DNA from: Aliamphritea ceti
Lineage (GTDB): Bacteria; Pseudomonadota; Gammaproteobacteria; Pseudomonadales; Balneatricaceae
NCBI RefSeq assembly: GCF_024347215.1
Contig: NZ_AP025282.1
Span: forward strand, 3,534,001-3,598,000
Direction of reading: 5' to 3'
Length of the DNA stretch: 64,000 bases
Positions 59,308-64,000 of the stretch are shown here, piece by piece. The translations under genes and the position numbers were made by a program. The first letter of the stretch is position 1. Each line of letters starts with the position of its first letter. A model generated the notes under the pieces. The model ran no database searches. It had not been told where the DNA came from and was given only the letters and a program-made list of their open reading frames with translations.

Positions 59308-61518
59308 ATGTTCAGTTCAATTACAGTAATACTGGTTATCTCATCCTATATGGCAGTTTTATTTGCTATTGCTCAACTGGTCGAACGTAAAATTGAACAG
59401 ACGGGTAAAAACTTCAATGGTCCCTGGACATACGCCCTTTCTCTGGCGGTTTATCACACATCCTGGACATTTTATGGCAGCGTCGGTTTTGCCGCTGAAT
59501 CAGGTCTACTGTATTTAGGTGTATATATTGGCTCATTACTGAGTATCGCCTGTTGGTGGGTCTCCCTAAGACGTATGGTACTGGCAAAAAACACCTTTAG
59601 GGTTACCAGCATTGCTGACTTTATTTCCACCCGCTACAACCGCTCACAAAAGATAGCAGCACTGGTTACTATTACGGCATTACTGGGAGTATTGCCTTAT
59701 ATCGCACTACAGCTAAAAGCGGTCATCAGTTCCTTCAAGATAATCACCCTCAGTGGTCAGGGTGCCGACCTGCATAACACGACTATGGACTGGGGTAGCT
59801 CCGGCTTGCTGATTACCCTGTTCATGATCATATTTACCATTATGTTCGGTGTGCGCAGGCTCGACCCTACTGAACGCCATCAGGGAATGATCAGCGTATT
59901 AATGGTCGAGTGTATTGTTAAACTGATCGCCTTCATGAGCGTCGGTATATTTGTCTGCTTTTATCTGTTTAATGGCTACCACGACATTCTGGAACAGCTC
60001 GATCAGGCAGGTATGCATCAGGTGACCAGCTTTCATACCCGCCCTGACAGCGGCGTCATGTGGCTAACCCTAATCATTTTAAGTTTTGCGGCCGTACAAA
60101 ACCTTCCCCGTCAGTTCCATGTGGCCGTAATCGAAAACGCCGATGAAAAATACATCAAGAAAGCACTCTGGGTTTTTCCGCTGTATATTTTGCTCATCAA
60201 TCTCTTCGTTATCCCAATTGCTGGTGCCGGGCTGCTTAAAGGCATAGATACTGGTGCTGCCGATTATTACGTTTTGCTGCTACCTCAACAAGCCGATAAC
60301 CCGGCTCTGACTATGCTGGCATTTATTGGTGGCTTTTCTGCTGCAACCGGCATGATCATTATTACCACAATGACGCTGGCAACCATGTGTTCCAACCATC
60401 TGATAATGCCGGTGATAGAAAAATTCGAGCGTTATGCATCTGTCCGTAGCGAACTGCTCAAAATCCGCTGGGCGCTGGTAACTTTGATTCTACTCAGCAG
60501 CTACAGCTTCGCCATTGCATTCAGCGACTCTTATATCCTGGTTGCAATTGGCCTGATTTCATTCGTGGCAGTCTTGCAGTTCAGCCCGGCACTTTTCGGA
60601 GGTATATTCTGGCAAAGAGGTAATAGCGCAGGTGCACTGGCAGGCCTCTTATCAGGATTCATTATCTGGATGTATACACTGGTTTTTCCAACCCTTATAC
60701 GACAGGGCTGGATGGATAACGCGCTACTCAGTGAAGGTTTATTCCAGTTAAGTTGGTTACGTCCGGAAGCACTTTTTGGCATTGAAGGTTTATCCAGTAT
60801 TCCTCACAGCGTGCTTTGGAGTATGGTATTCAATATATCCGCCTATCTGCTCGGCTCTTTACTTTATTCCCCTCACAAAGCAGAGCGCACACTTACCGCT
60901 GAATTCATGCAATCCATGCGTAATCAAAACAGCAATAAAGCCCGCCCAACCGGGCTTGAACAATACATCCGACTACAAGTTAAACTGAAAGAAGCATCTG
61001 CCTTACTGAACAACTATCTGAGTCCGGAAAAAGCCCGTAATGCAATTGCTCAAATAACCGAAGACTTACAAGTAACCGATAAAGAACGCATCAGCATAAT
61101 TGAGCTTATCGAATTTCACCGCATGCTGGAACACACGCTTACCGGTTCAATCGGCGCAGCAAGTGCGCATAACGCTATGGAAAACGGCATTCGTTATACC
61201 AGCCGGGAAACCGGAGACCTGAAAGCACTGTACAGTCACCTGGTCACAGAAATGGATAATCGGGTTGAGAATAAACCTCAAACTAAAAATACAGAAACGA
61301 ATTTCGGCCTGATTGATGATCTGCAACGACAAATCACCCTACTGGAAAGGAAGAACCTGTCCCAGCAACAGCAACTTGAAAAGTTAGAAATGAAATTAGA
61401 AGAGCGACACCAGCAGATTTTTAAATATCGTATCGCCGCTCAACATGCCCAACGGGATAAAAGCATCCTCAGTGAACAATTACAGGTATTCACCACAGAC
61501 AAACAAAGCAGTGAATAA
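59308..61518 (+). CDS. SLC5-STAC protein: sodium/solute symporter-like membrane domain with STAC domain, no histidine kinase
   Basis: 736 residues. About thirteen hydrophobic helices (1-525) match the N-terminal SSF half of CbrA-type sensor kinases. Residues about 545-640 (LEQYIRLQVKLKEASALLNNYLS, LEHTLTGSIGAASAHNA) fit the STAC domain. A coiled coil follows (about 670-720, LIDDLQRQITLLERKN). CbrA-like proteins continue with PAS, HisKA and HATPase domains, but here the frame ends and none are present, with no sign of a frameshift at 61518. It is convergent with a dual-receiver gene at 20 bp. GGAGG is 13 bases before the ATG, longer than usual. Role is probably sensing or uptake with a trans-acting kinase. 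Confidence 0.85.
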   Translation: MFSSITVILVISSYMAVLFAIAQLVERKIEQTGKNFNGPWTYALSLAVYHTSWTFYGSVGFAAESGLLYLGVYIGSLLSIACWWVSLRRMVLAKNTFRVTSIADFISTRYNRSQKIAALVTITALLGVLPYIALQLKAVISSFKIITLSGQGADLHNTTMDWGSSGLLITLFMIIFTIMFGVRRLDPTERHQGMISVLMVECIVKLIAFMSVGIFVCFYLFNGYHDILEQLDQAGMHQVTSFHTRPDSGVMWLTLIILSFAAVQNLPRQFHVAVIENADEKYIKKALWVFPLYILLINLFVIPIAGAGLLKGIDTGAADYYVLLLPQQADNPALTMLAFIGGFSAATGMIIITTMTLATMCSNHLIMPVIEKFERYASVRSELLKIRWALVTLILLSSYSFAIAFSDSYILVAIGLISFVAVLQFSPALFGGIFWQRGNSAGALAGLLSGFIIWMYTLVFPTLIRQGWMDNALLSEGLFQLSWLRPEALFGIEGLSSIPHSVLWSMVFNISAYLLGSLLYSPHKAERTLTAEFMQSMRNQNSNKARPTGLEQYIRLQVKLKEASALLNNYLSPEKARNAIAQITEDLQVTDKERISIIELIEFHRMLEHTLTGSIGAASAHNAMENGIRYTSRETGDLKALYSHLVTEMDNRVENKPQTKNTETNFGLIDDLQRQITLLERKNLSQQQQLEKLEMKLEERHQQIFKYRIAAQHAQRDKSILSEQLQVFTTDKQSSE

Positions 61519-61538
61519 CCTGTGCCATCCGGCTAATG

Positions 61539-62336
61539 TCAGCCTTCAAGAATCTGTGCCAACAGCTTACGTACACCGTCTGGCTCAAATGGTTTATTAC
61601 TTAACGCATTCACCCCAGACTGAGCCACGTTTTGCAATTGTGCCTCGTTATCTTCTGAAGTCACCATCAGAACCGGCATATGGCAATGATCATCGGACTG
61701 ACGAATATACTCCGTTAGTTCAGCGCCGTTTACTTCAGGCATATGATAATCCGTCACCAGAAGATCAAACGTCTGATTATTCAGAATTTCAATTGCACCT
61801 GAACCATCATCTGCTTCCTGAATATGCTCAACTCCCATATTGGTCAAAACCCGGGTAATCACATTTCGTGACAGTCTGCTATCGTCCACAACCAACACTC
61901 TCAGGTCGTCAACTTCATACATATCCAGCTCAAGTGCTTGTGGAGATAACAAATCAACAGTCGCATTCACTGCACGGTGCAAATGTTGCAACGTATAAGG
62001 TTTGGGCAAGATTGCAATCACACCGGATTGCTTAAACTCTTCCAACTGAGCACGACGATTCTCACTCGAGACCAGCATAAAAGGTAGATCCTCAAGATCT
62101 GAGTCCTGACGAATTGAGCGCAGTAAATCCAGTCCGGTTCCGTCTTCAAAGTACAGTGAAGAAATCACCAGATCCGGTTTAATACGGGTTACCTGCTCAA
62201 AGGCATCTTTACAATTACTGCAAACATCCAGGTTAAAAACACCTTCCTCATGCAATGCGTTGAGCAAAAGCTTGCGCTGCATATGCGATGGTTCAACCAC
62301 TAAAATGTTCAGATCTGCAGGTGATAATTTGTCCAT
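61539..62336 (-). CDS. dual-receiver response regulator-like protein, copy 1
   Basis: 265 residues from ATG 62336, with GAGG upstream. Two receiver domains and no output domain. REC1 (about 8-130) is degenerate: ILVVEPSHMQRK replaces the acidic pair and VISSLYFEDGTG has Ser where the phospho-Asp should be. It keeps the KP turn (LPKPY). REC2 (about 145-265) is normal: VVDDSRLSRN, phospho-Asp in VTDYHMPEVNG and NKPF. A close paralogue of the same length lies directly upstream. It probably acts by protein contact, perhaps as a phosphate sink or regulator of a kinase or motor. Confidence 0.9.
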   Translation of the reverse strand: MDKLSPADLNILVVEPSHMQRKLLLNALHEEGVFNLDVCSNCKDAFEQVTRIKPDLVISSLYFEDGTGLDLLRSIRQDSDLEDLPFMLVSSENRRAQLEEFKQSGVIAILPKPYTLQHLHRAVNATVDLLSPQALELDMYEVDDLRVLVVDDSRLSRNVITRVLTNMGVEHIQEADDGSGAIEILNNQTFDLLVTDYHMPEVNGAELTEYIRQSDDHCHMPVLMVTSEDNEAQLQNVAQSGVNALSNKPFEPDGVRKLLAQILEG

Positions 62337-62633
62337 ATAACCTCTGCCAACATCAAGTAACAAAGCAAGTGCCACAACCACTCACTTTGTACGAAAAAAC
62401 TCTGCTTTGACAAGCTGAACGCTTAAGTATGTAAAATATAAGTACTCAAGCATCTCAAACCTAAGCTTTATTTAATTCTAAGTGCTATTTCGATTTAAAT
62501 GCTTAGCAAGCTTAGTAACTAAGCACTCACAATCCGGTAAAAATACACATGTACCAAACAAATGTTAACCACAAAACGTTTCTATCTTATCTGCTTTATA
62601 TAAATACAAACAAGCACTTATAAGATACAGAAA
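62337..62633. other. spacer between the two dual-receiver genes
   Basis: 297 bp of AT-rich sequence. It has TAAGTGCT (62479), AAGCACTC (62520) and AGCACTTA (62613) variants of one short motif, and a TATCTTAT/ATAAGATA stem (62583-62627) that may end the upstream gene. No gene is supported. Confidence 0.45.
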
Positions 62634-63431
62634 TCAGCCTTCTAAAATTGACGCTAGTAGTTGCTTAACCACATGAGGCTCAAAAGGTTTATCGGTCATG
62701 GCATTAACGCCCGACTGAGCCACATTCTGTAAATGGGCATCATTCGATTCGGAAGTCACCATCAAAACAGGTACGTGCCCGTGCGTAGGAGACTGACGAA
62801 CAAACTCGGTCAACTCAACACCATTCACTTCCGGCATGTTGTAATCAGTCACGACCAAATCAACACCCTGATCCTGAAGATACGCAATTGCTTCAGAGCC
62901 ATCAGCGGCCTGAACAATATTTTTAATACCCAGATTTGTTAACACCCGAACAATCACGTTACGTGCCATTCGACTATCATCAACAACCAGCACCCTTAGC
63001 AAATCAATGTCATATAATTCCAGATCCAGATTTTGCTCCGACAGCATATCCAGTGTGGCATTTATGGCCTGATTCAAATGCTGCACACTGAATGGTTTAG
63101 GCAGCATCGCGATTACACCTGACTGCTTAAACTCCTCCAGCTGTTCACGTCGGCTCTCACTGGAAACCAGCATAAAGGGCAAATCTTCCAACGAACCTTC
63201 CGCGCGGATCAAACGCAATAGCTCAAGGCCCGTACCGTCCTCAAAATACAGTGACGATATGACCAGATCCGGCTTAAACTCCCGAATCTTCTGAATTGCT
63301 TCTGCTTTATTACCACAGGCAGCAATCTTATCGACCCCTTCTTTCGTTAATGCTTCCAGTAATACTTTGCGCTGCATCTTTGATGGCTCTACTACCAAAA
63401 TACTCAAATCTTCAGCCGACAACCTTTCCAT
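62634..63431 (-). CDS. dual-receiver response regulator-like protein, copy 2
   Basis: 265 residues from ATG 63431, with GAGG upstream. It has the same plan and length as copy 1. REC1 is again degenerate (SILVVEPSKMQRK, VISSLYFEDGTGLELL) and REC2 intact (VVDDSRMARN, VTDYNMPEVNG, DKPFEP). The two copies agree over most of their length, including the shared ending AQSGVNA...KPFEP...LLA.ILEG, so this is a tandem duplication. Both keep the same unusual REC1, which implies selection for it. No DNA-binding or enzymatic output domain is present. Confidence 0.9.
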   Translation of the reverse strand: MERLSAEDLSILVVEPSKMQRKVLLEALTKEGVDKIAACGNKAEAIQKIREFKPDLVISSLYFEDGTGLELLRLIRAEGSLEDLPFMLVSSESRREQLEEFKQSGVIAMLPKPFSVQHLNQAINATLDMLSEQNLDLELYDIDLLRVLVVDDSRMARNVIVRVLTNLGIKNIVQAADGSEAIAYLQDQGVDLVVTDYNMPEVNGVELTEFVRQSPTHGHVPVLMVTSESNDAHLQNVAQSGVNAMTDKPFEPHVVKQLLASILEG

Positions 63432-63634
63432 AAAACCTCTCAATAACACCGAATAAACAAGCAGTTAAAGCGATTTTAACAACGGGACACTTTCGCTCAG
63501 ACATCCTAGCAACATACCTTGAGTAGGCACCTGACGAAAAGCCCATCTACCAGAGAGACTACCCATAACAGGTGCAAAACCTTCTAGACAATTGAAATTT
63601 ACGCACTTTCAAGATCCCAGTCTTGAAATTCAGA

Positions 63635-63666
63635 CAAAAAAAACGGCCGCTAAAAGCGACCGTTTT
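63635..63666 (-). terminator. terminator of the MscS-like gene
   Basis: Stem ACGG-C-CGCT/AGCG-A-CCGT with one mismatch, followed on the minus strand by a run of Ts. Confidence 0.75.
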
Positions 63667-63698
63667 CTGTACTTAAGTAGCCAAATTAGCAGCTCAAC

Positions 63699-64000
63699 TT
63701 ATTTACTCTCATGCTTGTACTGATGCACATCCATTTGTGGATATGGAATGGAGATACCTTCAGCATCAAAACGCAACTTCACAGTTTCAGTAGTTTCGAA
63801 CAATACATCCCAGTAATCTGCTGCATTTACCCATGGACGAACCACAAAATTAACACTGCTGTCCGCCAGCTCAGAAACGGCAATAACAGGAGCAGGATCT
63901 TTCAGTACCCGGCTATCACTGTTAATGATCTCTTCCAGTAGCGCTTTAGCTTTCTTCAGATCATCGTCGTAACCAATTCCGAATACCATATCAACACGTC
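63699..64000 (-). CDS. mechanosensitive ion channel MscS family, C-terminal part (cut by right edge)
   Basis: About 100 C-terminal residues are visible; the 5' end lies beyond the window. The stretch RVDMVFGIGYDDDLKKAKALLEE and VNFVVRPWVNAADYWDV match the cytoplasmic beta and alpha-beta domains of MscS, where RVD..FGV.Y is conserved. The reading frame stays open to the edge, so it continues and the Met at 63989 is internal. Such channels open on hypo-osmotic shock. The end DVHQYKHESK is followed by a terminator. Confidence 0.85.
   Translation of the reverse strand, partial: RVDMVFGIGYDDDLKKAKALLEEIINSDSRVLKDPAPVIAVSELADSSVNFVVRPWVNAADYWDVLFETTETVKLRFDAEGISIPYPQMDVHQYKHESK

Overview
The window looks like chromosomal DNA of a marine gammaproteobacterium, most likely an Oceanospirillaceae-type organism (Neptuniibacter, Amphritea or Marinobacterium relatives). 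This is an inference from the gene mix: two TRAP transporters, organosulfonate and methylamine catabolism, a UPF0325 (YaeH-like) protein, HrpA, PpnN, YidD and a CbrA-like SLC5-STAC protein. I see no rRNA, tRNA, CRISPR array, insertion sequence or prophage gene. Gene ends and intergenic gaps are clean, and most operons end in an obvious rho-independent terminator.

Layout. 1-10.0 kb: a SulP anion transporter (cut by the left edge), a small possible ribbon-helix-helix protein, an aldehyde dehydrogenase, a cytoplasmic three-subunit molybdoenzyme of the SoeABC sulfite dehydrogenase type and a TauE/SafE exporter. 10.4-13.2 kb: a CobS/CobT-like AAA+/VWA pair without the rest of a cobaltochelatase. 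13.7-15.5 kb: a YaeH-like protein and a ROK regulator. 15.6-29.1 kb: a catabolic block with a TRAP transporter (Tat-exported binding protein), IclR regulator, GMC alcohol dehydrogenase, MocR regulator, PLP decarboxylase, LysR regulator, an HpsN-type dehydrogenase and a DegT aminotransferase. The TRAP-IclR-GMC part resembles isethionate (ise) loci and HpsN belongs to dihydroxypropanesulfonate breakdown. With SoeABC, TauE and SulP nearby, the first 29 kb reads as an organosulfonate-to-sulfite-to-sulfate region, although the C-S lyases (Xsc, SuyAB) are not in view.

29.1-38.8 kb: a PACE efflux protein with a divergent LysR gene, then folD, a dimethylglycine-dehydrogenase-like flavoprotein, purU, etfA, etfB and an XRE-cupin regulator. 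Together these demethylate an N-methyl compound, send electrons to ETF and dispose of one-carbon units as formyl-THF and formate. 39.3-42.9 kb: a second TRAP operon ending in a UspA protein. 43-48 kb: a tiny 55-codon gene, an unknown protein, selO carrying an in-frame amber codon, an MlaA-like protein and a major porin. 48-64 kb: housekeeping genes (hrpA, a class II amidotransferase, bactofilin with an overlapping M23 peptidase, AIM24, ppnN, phoH-like, yidD) and a signalling group of an SLC5-STAC protein lacking a kinase plus two tandem dual-receiver proteins. A partial MscS channel is cut by the right edge.

The most notable non-coding find is at 29.07-29.28 kb, between two convergent genes. 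A perfect 15-bp Fur palindrome overlaps a sigma70-like promoter, followed by a predicted three-way-junction RNA and a strong terminator, all on the minus strand. This is the architecture of an iron-responsive small RNA. Two other highly structured intergenic elements (13.27-13.39 kb and 32.20-32.39 kb) may also be RNA genes.
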